Shown here: piece by piece, positions 30,562 to 41,100 of the stretch
Numbering within the stretch: position 1 is the stretch's first letter
Layout of the letters: every line of letters starts with the position of its first letter
Source: Moraxellaceae bacterium
GTDB lineage: Bacteria; Pseudomonadota; Gammaproteobacteria; Burkholderiales; Rhodocyclaceae
DNA: 64,000 nucleotides
Assembly: GCA_031119205.1 (NCBI GenBank)
Contig: JAVHYF010000017.1
Coordinates: forward strand, 26,482 to 90,481
Reading direction: 5' to 3'
Position numbers and translations under genes: made by a program
The notes under the pieces: model-generated
Database searches by the model: none
Seen by the model: the letters and a program-made list of their open reading frames with translations, nothing else
Told to the model about the DNA's origin: nothing

Positions 30562-32136
30562 TCAGCGCACCTTCACCAGTCGCACTCCGCCTTCGGCGAA
30601 CAGTACGTCCACCGGCGCGTCGGCCGGCAGGCGGTCGGCGCGGGTCAGGGCCAGATCACCGGATTGCGGCGGGCGGGCGGGGGTCTGCTGCTGGCGATAC
30701 ACGCTGAAGCTCGGCGCGTGGAAATTCCATTGCACAGCCGGGCCTGGGTGTGAGCGTGCGACGAGGGCCGCGCGCTTGGTCGGGCCTTGCAGCACGTCAC
30801 CCACGAAGGGCGTGACCAGCAGGCACAGCAGCACGGTCTGTGCACCGGCGATCAGCACCACACGCTGCCAGACCTGCGCGCGATGACGCAGCATGACGCC
30901 GATGGCCAGCACCAGTGCGCAGATCAATGCCGGCACGTAGGCCGGATGCAGTGCCTCGCCGACGCGGGCGACCTGCATGTTGTAGAAGCGGTCGCGTACC
31001 CAACCGGCCTCCAGAGAGTGCTGCAGCAACCACGGCAGGGCGGCGAGCACGCCCAGCAGCAACACGGCAGGCAGGGCGGCGAGGAAGGGATTGCGCAGGC
31101 TGTTGCGGTGCGCACCGAGCAGCACGAACAGGGGCGTGCAGCCGTACAGCGCGTAGTGCGGCAGCTTGGTGCCTGACAGCGAGAAGAACACCACGACGAA
31201 GCCGGCCCAGATCCACAGGAAGCGGCGCATCGGCTCGCGTACGTCGCTGCGCAGCTTCGTCAGTGCGGCGATGAGGAAGCTGGTCCACGGCAGCAGCAGA
31301 GCCGGCACGATCAGCACGTAGTAGAACAGGCTGCCGGAGTGACCCTCCAGCGTGCCGGAGAAGCGCTGCACGTTGTGGCGCAGGAAGAAGCCGTCGATGA
31401 AATCCTGCCCGTGGATCACCAGCGCCGCGATGTACCAGGGCGCGGCCACGCCGATGAGGATCAGCCAGCCCAGCGGGTCGAACACGCTGCGCAGCCAGTC
31501 GCGCCAGCGGCCGACGCTCAGGCAGTAGAGCAGGGTGGTGGCGCCGGGCACCAGCAGGGCGATGGGCCCCTTGGTCAGCACGCCCAGCGCGATCCACAGG
31601 TAGCTGCGCAACAGGGGCGCACGGCCGCCGCCTTCGAGGTGGCGCCAGCCATCCATCAGCGCCAGTGCCAGCAGCATGTTGAGCAGCGAGTCGGCGGTGG
31701 AGGCGCGCCCGATGATGTGGGTGCCGATGCAGGTCGCCGCGATGGCGGTGGCCATGATGGCCGCATCGCGACCGAAGCGCGGCGCCGCGAAACGGCCGAC
31801 CGCGTAGGCCCAGAACGTCGCGGCCAGTGCGGACGGCAGGCGGAAGGCCCACTCGTTCGGCCCCAGGATGAAGACGAAGATCGCCTGCAGCCAGTAGATG
31901 AGGATGGGCTTGTCGAAGCGCGGCTCGCCGTTGAGCCAGGTGGACAGGAAGTCGCCGCGCTCGAACATCTCCCGCGTCGCTTCCGAGAAGGCGCCTTCGT
32001 CGACGTCGAACAGCGGCGCGCCGCCCAGGTTCAGCAGGAAGGCCAGCAGGGGCAGGGCGAAAAGCAGGAAACGGGTGCGGGCGTCGAGGGTGACAGGCTG
32101 CAAGATCGGCTCGCTACAGTGCGGAACGGCGCCCAT
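30562..32136 (-). CDS. ArnT-like glycosyltransferase, family 39 (upstream of pair)
   Basis: A 524-residue polytopic membrane protein of the same GT-C/PMT_2 superfamily as its neighbour but quite diverged. It has the acidic loop LFDVDEGAFSEATREM followed by RFDKPILIYWLQA, and conserved RLPSALAATFWAY and GVLTKGPIALLVPG helices, all typical of ArnT-like proteins. A soluble C-terminal portion of about 100 residues follows the last helix. The frame extends to a TTG at 32157; ATG at 32136 is preferred but has no strong ribosome site. The pair is likely a small operon for decorating a surface glycolipid or protein. Confidence 0.83.
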   Translation of the reverse strand: MGAVPHCSEPILQPVTLDARTRFLLFALPLLAFLLNLGGAPLFDVDEGAFSEATREMFERGDFLSTWLNGEPRFDKPILIYWLQAIFVFILGPNEWAFRLPSALAATFWAYAVGRFAAPRFGRDAAIMATAIAATCIGTHIIGRASTADSLLNMLLALALMDGWRHLEGGGRAPLLRSYLWIALGVLTKGPIALLVPGATTLLYCLSVGRWRDWLRSVFDPLGWLILIGVAAPWYIAALVIHGQDFIDGFFLRHNVQRFSGTLEGHSGSLFYYVLIVPALLLPWTSFLIAALTKLRSDVREPMRRFLWIWAGFVVVFFSLSGTKLPHYALYGCTPLFVLLGAHRNSLRNPFLAALPAVLLLGVLAALPWLLQHSLEAGWVRDRFYNMQVARVGEALHPAYVPALICALVLAIGVMLRHRAQVWQRVVLIAGAQTVLLCLLVTPFVGDVLQGPTKRAALVARSHPGPAVQWNFHAPSFSVYRQQQTPARPPQSGDLALTRADRLPADAPVDVLFAEGGVRLVKVR

Positions 32137-32217
32137 GGTAAACCACGGGGCGCTCAAGGGGCGGCCCGGGGCCCGACGGGGGCCTGCCAGGGGTCGATGG
32201 CGGGTGCTGCGCCAGCG

Positions 32218-34620
32218 TTACTGCTTGAGATCGAAGGTGATGCTGGCGTACTGGCCGCTGGCGTCCATCGCCGTCAGCGTATGGGCGCCGGCCTCGGCAA
32301 TCTCGAAGCTCAGCGCACTGCCCGCGGGGGCCACGCGTGCCAGGCGCCCGTCCAGCAACCAGTATTGCCGCCCGTTGCCACCGACGCTGCGCACGGTGAC
32401 GCTGGCGCTGCGGCGCCCTGGCGTCGGTCGCAGGGTGGTGCCGGCAGACAGGCCGGCGATGCGCAGTGCACCACCGGGGCGTGGCGCAGCGCAGTCGGCC
32501 TGCCAGTCCGGCGGGCTGAAGCGCGCACGCTCGCCGGGCGACAGCCAGGGCTCCAGTTGTGTCGGCCAGCGCGCCACGCTGTGCGCCTGGGCCTGTGCAT
32601 TGCACTCCGGCAGCGTGCGCAGGCGGCTGTGTGGATCCAGCCAGATCGTCTCCACCAGACCGCGATCGCGCACGCGGTCGATGAAGGTCGGCGGAATGGC
32701 GTCGTTCAGCGTCCATGCGCTGCGCCGGACGTGGCAATGCGCGGCGGGCGTTGCGTCGGCGGCGCTGCCGAGTGGCCAACATACCTGCGTCACTTTCACG
32801 TTGGCTGGCCGCTTGCGTGGCGCCGCCTGTACTGGCAGCGCGGCGGCGATGTCCTTCAGCAAGGGCGCGGCGATGTTGGCGCCGAAGAAACCGGGGTTGG
32901 GCGTGCCATCCGGGCGGCCCACCCATATGCCGATGGTGTGGGCGTCCGTCACGCCCACCGCCCAGGCATCGCGGAAGCCGAAACTCGTACCGGTCTTCCA
33001 GGCCAGGCGAGGGCCCTTGCTGGCTTCCACGAAAGGCCGGTCGGGGTGGCCGCCGGTCTCCAGGATGTCGCGCACGATGAAGGCCGCACCCTCACTCATC
33101 AATCTGCTCTCAATGCGCGGCGAGTCCGGTGTCAGGCGCGGCTGGCCTGCCATGCCGCCAGCCGCGAAGGCGCGGTAGGCGCCCACCAGTTCCTCCAGCG
33201 TGGTGCCGCCGCCACCGAGGATGAGACTGAGGTTGGGAGACTCCCCACGCGGCATGCGCAGGCGCAGCCCGCCAGCGCGCAGTTGTGCGGCGAAGCGTGG
33301 CGGGCCGACGCGGTCCAGCAGGTCCACCGCCGGGACGTTGAGCGAGCGCTGCAGCGCCTCGGATACGCTGACTGCGCCGGAGAAATCCGCCTGGAAGTTG
33401 CCGGGCTCGTAGCCGCCGAAGGACTGTGGTACGTCCGACATCAGGCTCTCCGAATGGATCAGCCCGTCGTCCAGCGCCATCGCGTAGAGGAAGGGCTTCA
33501 GCGTGGAGCCGGGCGAGCGCACGCCGCGGACCATGTCGACGTGATTGAAGCGGCGCGCATCGCTGAAGTCTGCCGAGCCGGCGTAGGCGCGTACGGCCAG
33601 CGTGTCGCTTTCCATGATCAGGGCCGCCATCGACACATGCGGTGGCAACTGGCCGACGCGATCGGCGAGCAGGCGCTCCAGCGTGCTCTGCATTTCGCGG
33701 TCCAGCGTGGAGCGCACGACCGCAACCGAGGCCCGGGCCTGCCGGCTGCCGGCGTCGCGACGGGCCTGGCCACGCAGGCGCTCGGCTGCGATCGGTGCCA
33801 GCCACTGCGCGCGCAGTGGATTGGCCGCCACGCGTTCGATGCGAGCGTCCTCCACCAGCTCCGCCGGCCAGATGCCCAATGCATGCATGCGCGACAGCAC
33901 CTTGTCGCGGGCGACCTGTGCCGCTTGCGGCGCGCGGTCCGGGCGCAGACGCGAGGGGGCCTGCGGCAGCACCACGAGCAGTGCGGCCTCGGCGTGCGAG
34001 AGCTGGGCGGACGGTTTGCCGAGATAGGCACGGCTGGCCATTTCCACACCCTCGACGATGCCGCCCATGGGCGCATGGTTCAGGTACAGCGTGAGGATCT
34101 CGTCCTTCGACAGGCGCGCTTCCAGTTGCAGCGCGCGCAGCATCTGCCGTGTCTTGCCCCACAGGCTGCGCCCGCGCGGTGGTTCCATGATGCGGGCCAC
34201 CTGCATGGTCAGCGTGGAGCCGCCGGACACGATGCGGCCGTGGCGCAGCCACTGCCACGCGGCACGTGTCATCGCCAGCGGATTGATGCCCGGATGCCAG
34301 CGGAACCAGCGGTCCTCGTAGGCGAGCAGGGCTTCGCGATACAAGGGCGACACCTGCGCGGCACTCACCGGGTAGCGCCACACGCCATCGACGCCGGGCC
34401 AGCTGCGCAGCGGCGTGCCGTCCTGCGCGACCACCACCAGCCCGGCGGCTGTGCGTGGCAGCAGTGGCGGAAACAACTGGTCGATCAGCAGTAGGGCTGC
34501 CAGCAGGGCGGCGAGCGCGCAAGGCAGCGGCCGCGCGCGCGCCTGGGCGCGCAGGCCTGCTGCAAGATCATGCAGGCGCTGGCGGATTCGATGGAGCGTG
34601 CGCACGACGGCGGCAGGCAT
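32218..34620 (-). CDS. pbpC: Penicillin-binding protein 1C
   Basis: PbpC is an inner-membrane bifunctional peptidoglycan synthase-like protein. The 800-residue product has an N-terminal membrane anchor (about residues 32-47) and a glycosyltransferase-51 domain with EDRWFRWHPGINP and GGSTLTMQVAR. Its penicillin-binding domain has the SxxK serine in SPGSTLKPF, and KTGTS is also present. A C-terminal BiPBP_C domain of about 90 residues ends the protein. Length and domain order are standard. In other proteobacteria pbpC commonly adjoins the alpha-2-macroglobulin gene; here five genes separate them. It is 60 nt downstream of the phosphatase-like gene. Confidence 0.94.
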   Translation of the reverse strand: MPAAVVRTLHRIRQRLHDLAAGLRAQARARPLPCALAALLAALLLIDQLFPPLLPRTAAGLVVVAQDGTPLRSWPGVDGVWRYPVSAAQVSPLYREALLAYEDRWFRWHPGINPLAMTRAAWQWLRHGRIVSGGSTLTMQVARIMEPPRGRSLWGKTRQMLRALQLEARLSKDEILTLYLNHAPMGGIVEGVEMASRAYLGKPSAQLSHAEAALLVVLPQAPSRLRPDRAPQAAQVARDKVLSRMHALGIWPAELVEDARIERVAANPLRAQWLAPIAAERLRGQARRDAGSRQARASVAVVRSTLDREMQSTLERLLADRVGQLPPHVSMAALIMESDTLAVRAYAGSADFSDARRFNHVDMVRGVRSPGSTLKPFLYAMALDDGLIHSESLMSDVPQSFGGYEPGNFQADFSGAVSVSEALQRSLNVPAVDLLDRVGPPRFAAQLRAGGLRLRMPRGESPNLSLILGGGGTTLEELVGAYRAFAAGGMAGQPRLTPDSPRIESRLMSEGAAFIVRDILETGGHPDRPFVEASKGPRLAWKTGTSFGFRDAWAVGVTDAHTIGIWVGRPDGTPNPGFFGANIAAPLLKDIAAALPVQAAPRKRPANVKVTQVCWPLGSAADATPAAHCHVRRSAWTLNDAIPPTFIDRVRDRGLVETIWLDPHSRLRTLPECNAQAQAHSVARWPTQLEPWLSPGERARFSPPDWQADCAAPRPGGALRIAGLSAGTTLRPTPGRRSASVTVRSVGGNGRQYWLLDGRLARVAPAGSALSFEIAEAGAHTLTAMDASGQYASITFDLKQ

Positions 34621-34680
34621 GCGCGGGCTGTATGAAGCGGGCGACGAAGCTGGTGACGAAGAGGGTGAGCTCGGCGCCGC

Positions 34681-35010
34681 TCAGCCTGCCACAGGCAGGT
34701 GTGGCGTGACCTTGCGGCGCAGCAGCTCGACCAGCGCCGGGGCCATGAAGGGATACTCGTCCGGGATGTCCAGGCACACCACGCGTTGCCCGTGCAAGGT
34801 GCTGCCGAAACGGCTGGACAGCTTGTGGCGATGCGCCTGTTCCATCACAAAGATCAGCTCCGCCCATTCCATCAGTTCGGGTGTCAGAGGGTTCTCGGCA
34901 TCGTGGTTCAGCCCGGCCGAGCTGCAGACGATGCCGGGATGATCGGCGAAGATCTGTTCGGCAGTCGGGCTACGCAGCCGGTTCTGGCTGCAGAGGAACA
35001 GGACGTTCAT
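34681..35010 (-). CDS. Low-molecular-weight protein tyrosine phosphatase-like protein
   Basis: A 109-residue single-domain protein. The N-terminal loop FLCSQNRLRSPTAE keeps the CX5RS catalytic signature of low-molecular-weight phosphatases (C7, R13). A later DIPDEY supplies the acidic DxDxY-like loop where the general acid normally lies. It is shorter than classical enzymes (about 150), matching a short subfamily whose substrates are unknown. ATG at 35010 follows AGGAGG. An in-frame extension to 35064 has no merit. Confidence 0.8.
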   Translation of the reverse strand: MNVLFLCSQNRLRSPTAEQIFADHPGIVCSSAGLNHDAENPLTPELMEWAELIFVMEQAHRHKLSSRFGSTLHGQRVVCLDIPDEYPFMAPALVELLRRKVTPHLPVAG

Positions 35011-35150
35011 GCTATGGCCTCCTGAAGTCCGCGCAGGCGTGTGTCGCGATGCTGCCAACACCATGCATCGCGAGGAACACGCGTCCGATGTGTGTCCCGG
35101 CGAAGAGCCTGCCTGGCGCTCCGCCCTGGCCCGCGGATGTCGAGCCGTGC

Positions 35151-35627
35151 TCAGTGATGATGACCGTGGTCGCCATGCACGTGGCCGTGCGCGATTTCTT
35201 CCGCGCTGGCCGCACGTACCGAGATCACCTTGACGGTAAAACGCAGGGCCTTGCCGGCAAGGGGATGGTTGCCGTCGAGATGCACGACCGGTCCCTTGAT
35301 CTTGGTGACGTAGAAACGCTGCGGCTTGCCGTCTTCGCCGTGGCCTTCGAGCTGGCCGCCGACCTTCACGCCCGGCGGGAACTCGCTCTTGGGCATGGTG
35401 CGCACCAGGCTGTCGTTACGCGGGCCGAAGGCCTCTTCCACCGACAGGTCGACGGTGGCCTGGGCGCCGGCCTCCAGACCTTCGAGGGCGGCTTCCACTT
35501 TCTCGAAGGTGTTGCCATAGCCACCGTGCAGATAGGCCATCGGCTCACGGCCTTCCTCGATCGGCATGCCGTTCTGTTCACTGACCTTGAAGCGGATGGT
35601 GACGGCGGTGTCTTTCTGGATCTTCAT
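35151..35627 (-). CDS. slyD: SlyD-type FKBP peptidyl-prolyl isomerase and metal-binding chaperone
   Basis: SlyD catalyses proline isomerisation, acts as a chaperone and in enterobacteria delivers nickel. The 158-residue product has the FKBP core (VTIRFKV, PMAYLHGGYGN, GLEAGAQATVDLSVEEAFG), the inserted IF chaperone flap (about residues 70-125) and DGNHPLAGKALRF. A His-rich C-terminal tail (HGHVHGDHGHHH) is suited to binding nickel. Nickel delivery would fit the urease cluster 11 kb away, but no link is shown. ATG at 35627 follows AGGA. Confidence 0.9.
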   Translation of the reverse strand: MKIQKDTAVTIRFKVSEQNGMPIEEGREPMAYLHGGYGNTFEKVEAALEGLEAGAQATVDLSVEEAFGPRNDSLVRTMPKSEFPPGVKVGGQLEGHGEDGKPQRFYVTKIKGPVVHLDGNHPLAGKALRFTVKVISVRAASAEEIAHGHVHGDHGHHH

Positions 35628-35733
35628 CGTTGAGTCCTGTTGTGCGTGTGTTTGCGACAGCCGGGCATTGTCGCGCAAAGACGAAGGATGGCGGAAGGGA
35701 GCGTTCCAGCGGCACCCAGTCCGTACTACGGGG

Positions 35734-37317
<1,584 letters not shown>

Positions 37318-37374
37318 GGTCGGGCTGGTTGTGTATCCGGATGGTACTCAGGCACGAAGCGCTGGCGGGGACGC

Positions 37375-38094
37375 TCAGTCGCAGCTTCCGCCCAGTTCCG
37401 TCTTGCTGCGTCCGGTTGGCGCCACGCCTGCGCGCAACAGGGGCTCGACGATGTCCCGCTGGAAGCGGGCGCGCGCATCGGGCGAGTCTTTCTCGCTGCG
37501 CGAGACTTCTATCAGGCGCTCACCATTGGCGAGCGTCCATTCCTCGATTTTCAGGCGGCCTGTTGTGTGGCCAGTGGTGTGGCGTGTGAAGCGGCTGATG
37601 CAGCCGCGCGGCTTGGCCGCCAGTCCTGCGGGCGGGAGCGGTGCCGCCTTCCTTGCTTCCACCGAGCAGCTGCGCGAGTACAGCTGCACGGCTTGCGTGC
37701 CGGCGGAGAAGGACACGTCGAGTTCATCCTTGGACTCGGCCGCACCGGGCAGCGGGCAGGCCCAGGCCTTCAGTGCGGGCGTGGTGATCGGCGCATCGCT
37801 GCGGTACTTGAAGCTCAGCTCGTACTTGTCCTTGCCCTTCTTGCGTTGACGCAGGATGGAAGTCGCGCCAGGCGGCGCATCGGCGGGTGGCGTCAGGTCG
37901 AAGTACTGCACCTCGTATTTGTCCCTGTCGTCGGACTTCAGCTTCAGGGCCTGCAGTACGGCCTTGCCGTCCTTGATGCTGCTGCCCTCTGCCGGCCAGC
38001 GCAGGGCGTACTCGGCGGAGGCTCCGGCTGCGAGTGCAGCCGGAGCCTGGATCGCAGTTGCGATGACGAGTATCGCAGTGCGTGTCGGCAGCAT
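37375..38094 (-). CDS. Secreted protein of unknown function, possibly CYTH-like
   Basis: A 239-residue protein with a signal peptide (residues 1-22, cut after ALAA). The mature part has alternating charged beta-like strands, such as ILRQRKKGKDKYELSFKYR and GRLKIEEWTLANGERLIEVSRSEKD, reminiscent of the CYTH/triphosphate-tunnel pattern of paired basic and acidic strands. That resemblance is weak and by eye only. Cysteines (CPLPG, RSCSVE, RGCISR, GSCD) could form disulfides. It starts 31 nt after the alpha-2-macroglobulin stop with a GGAGAAC ribosome site, so it is probably co-expressed with that gene. Confidence 0.6.
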   Translation of the reverse strand: MLPTRTAILVIATAIQAPAALAAGASAEYALRWPAEGSSIKDGKAVLQALKLKSDDRDKYEVQYFDLTPPADAPPGATSILRQRKKGKDKYELSFKYRSDAPITTPALKAWACPLPGAAESKDELDVSFSAGTQAVQLYSRSCSVEARKAAPLPPAGLAAKPRGCISRFTRHTTGHTTGRLKIEEWTLANGERLIEVSRSEKDSPDARARFQRDIVEPLLRAGVAPTGRSKTELGGSCD

Positions 38095-38125
38095 CGAAGC
38101 GTTCTCCAGTTTCAGCTCCTCGCGC

Positions 38126-41100
38126 TCACTGCCGTGGATCGACCACTGTCACCGGCTCCGGCGTCACGCCGATGCCGCGGATTTCCGGGCGGTACATGTC
38201 TTCCGCATACGGCGCCGGCACGCTGAACTTTCCGGGCGTCACCACGCGCAGCAGGTAGAAGAAGCGCGACTCGCCGAAAGTCAGCTTCGCGGCGGTGACG
38301 AAGCGGTCGTCGCGGTACTCGGTGTGCTTGATGCGGCTGTTGTTCATCGCTTCGGCAACGTTCACGCCGTCGATGCTGAAGTCGCCGGCCTGCGGTCCTT
38401 GCGAGAGGTTGAGGTTCTCGACTTCCAGTCCGGCGGGGATGTGGTCGACGATCAGGCCGTCCTCGATGTGCTGTTTCGCCTTCACGGTGACGCGGGCGAT
38501 CAGCATGTCGCCGACCTTGAGCGGGCCGCCGCTCCAGCGCTGGCCGTTCATGGTGTGCCAGCTGCGGCTGATCTCGATGACGTCGCTACGTGCGGCCGGT
38601 GGCTTGAGCGGAAAGCCGCTGGCTTCCAGTTCCGCGTAGATGGCCTGCGGCCCCTTGTTCTCCAGCGTGATGCCGCGCGACAGGTCTGCAGGCTGCAGCT
38701 CCTGCGACAGCGTGCTGGCCGCGGTGAGCGGGCGGGTGCCTGCGGGCGTCTTCAGCTCGGCCTGCCAGGGCGTGCTGGCGTCGCCACCTGCAGCGCGCGC
38801 GGCGAGGAAGAGGGCCAGGCGCTCCTGTGTGGAGTACCACTGGCGCTCGCCCAGTCGCTCGGCCACGGTCAGGAGCAGGTTCTCGCGCTGCGGGTGCTGC
38901 ACCTCGTGCCGGTTGAGCAGGGCGTAGGCGAGCGCGTTGTCGCGGATGGCGCTGCCGTAGTCGCCCAGCCATTCGCCCCAGTAGTTGCCGCGGTTGGCAG
39001 CGATGCCGTAGGGGCGTTGCATGGCTTCGTTGAGGGCTTCGTCCGCGCGCTTCGCGTCACCCATCAGGCGCAGCGCCAGCGACAGGTGCACCAGCGGCAA
39101 CGGGGAGCGGGCCAGCTTGCGGTGGTTGTCGTGCAGCAGGCGCAGCACCGCCAGCGGCGCCTTCTGCTCACGCGCCAGCGTGTAGCCGATGTGGGCCATT
39201 TCGGCGAAGCGCTGGTGGCCGTTGCGCAGCAGATCGTAGTCGTGTTGGCGGTTGGCGCCGTTGCTGGCGAGGATGGCCTCCGGAATGCCGGGCAGATAGT
39301 TGCCGGCATTGTTCAGCTTGTCGAGCATCCAGTCCTGCGCGTTCTTGTGCATGGCGGCCGGTACGTTGAAGCCGGCATCGCGCGCATCCATCAGGAAGCC
39401 GCTGACATAGGCAGTCATCCAGTACTCGTAGCTACCATTTCCGCCCCACAGGCTGTAGCCGCCCGCGGCGCCCTGCATGCCGGCGATGCGGCCGATGGCG
39501 CCTTCCACGAAGCGTGTGCGCTCTTCACGTGTGCGCGGCGTGAGGCCCACGGCCTTCGCGCCGGCCTCGTCGATGAACAGGTGCGGGTAGGCCGCGCTGG
39601 TGGTCTGCTCCAGGCAACCGTAGGGGTAGTCGAGCAAGCCCTTCACCAGGCTGTTCACGTTCAGTGGCGGCTTGTTGGACAGGCTGAGCGACACCGTGGA
39701 CGAGCCGCGGAAGTAGCGCTCGGCAGCATTGCGGTCCAGCGTGATGCTGGCGCCGGGCTCGACGCGCAGGCGCTGGTTGTGGTGCTCACGCGGCAGGGGC
39801 GGCTGCACCTGCAGGGCGAACTCGCGCTTGATGACGACAGGTTTCGCGCCGGCGGTGCGCAGGTCCAGCGTGATGCGCGCCAGGCCGTAGGGTTCGGTCG
39901 GCTCGGCCGTGAAGCGCAGGATCTCGCGCTGCTTGTCCTTCAGGTTGATGCTGCGGCTGCCACCGGTGATGCGCAGCGGAGACTCGGCCGCCAGGCTGAT
40001 GTTCACCTGTTGCGGCGTGCCGCTCATGTTGGTGACGTCCAGTGCCAGCGTGGCGGTGTCACCCGGCGAGATGAAGCGCGGCGTGGCGATCTCCGCGACG
40101 ATGGGCGCGGCCACCGTCATCTCGCGCTCGGCATTGCCGAAGCTCTCCGCGGTGGCGGCCACCGCCATGATGCGCAGCGTGCCGTTGAAGTCCGGCACGT
40201 CCAGCGGCACATCCGCCTCACCCTGCGCATTGAGTTGCACCGGGCCGGAGAAGAGGTCGATCAGCTTGACCTTGCTGGGCATGCTGCGGGTGTCGCGCAT
40301 GCCGGCGTCGCCACCCCATTTGAGCTTGCCGCGCTGGCCGTCCATCTTCTCGATGAGCTTGCCGTAGATATCGGTCAGCTCGATGCCGAAGCGGTGCTTG
40401 CCGAAGAAGAAGTCGAACGGATCCGGCGTCTTGTAACTGGTGATGTTGAGGATGCCGACATCCACCGCGGACACGGTGACGAAGGCCGGCTTGCCGGCCG
40501 CGCCTTCGACCTTGATCTTCGCCGTGGCACGCTTCTCGGGCTCCACGCGCTGCGGGGCCGTGATGGCCACCTTCAGCTTGCGGTCGTCACGCGCCAGCGG
40601 CAGCCAGGTGAGGCCGATGGCACGCGCCGGCGTGACGCGATCACCCTCGCTGCCGGGGCGGAACACCACGGCGGAGACGTACATGTCGGAGCGGTTCCAG
40701 CTCTTGTCGATGGGAATGCGCAGCGTGGTGCCGGAGGTGCTCACCTTGACGCGGCGGCTCCACAGCACCTTGTCGGCCTCCACCAGCACCAGGGCCTCAC
40801 CGTCGTGCGGTGGCAGCATGGTGAGCTCCACGTCGCTGCCCGGTTTGGCGGGCACGCCTGCCAGTTTCATCTGCACACGGTCCGGGCGGTTGCCGATGTC
40901 ATCGGCGTTCTGCGCGCCCCAGCCGGCATAGAAGCGGTACCGCGCGGTCAGGCCGGTGTCGGGGTCGGTGATCTCCAGCCGGTAGGTGCCCCATTCGACG
41001 GGGAGGGTGAGCTTCGCACGCGCCTTGAGCGCCAGGCGGCCGGACTCCAGCAACTGGTTGCCCTCGGTGTAGCCCGAGTGCCAGCCGCGGCGGTCGTCGT

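Noticed and set aside
31339..34494. A 1051-codon plus-strand open frame
   Set aside because: It is a shadow of the glycosyltransferase and pbpC genes, with an artefactual composition; the minus-strand frames have clear motifs.
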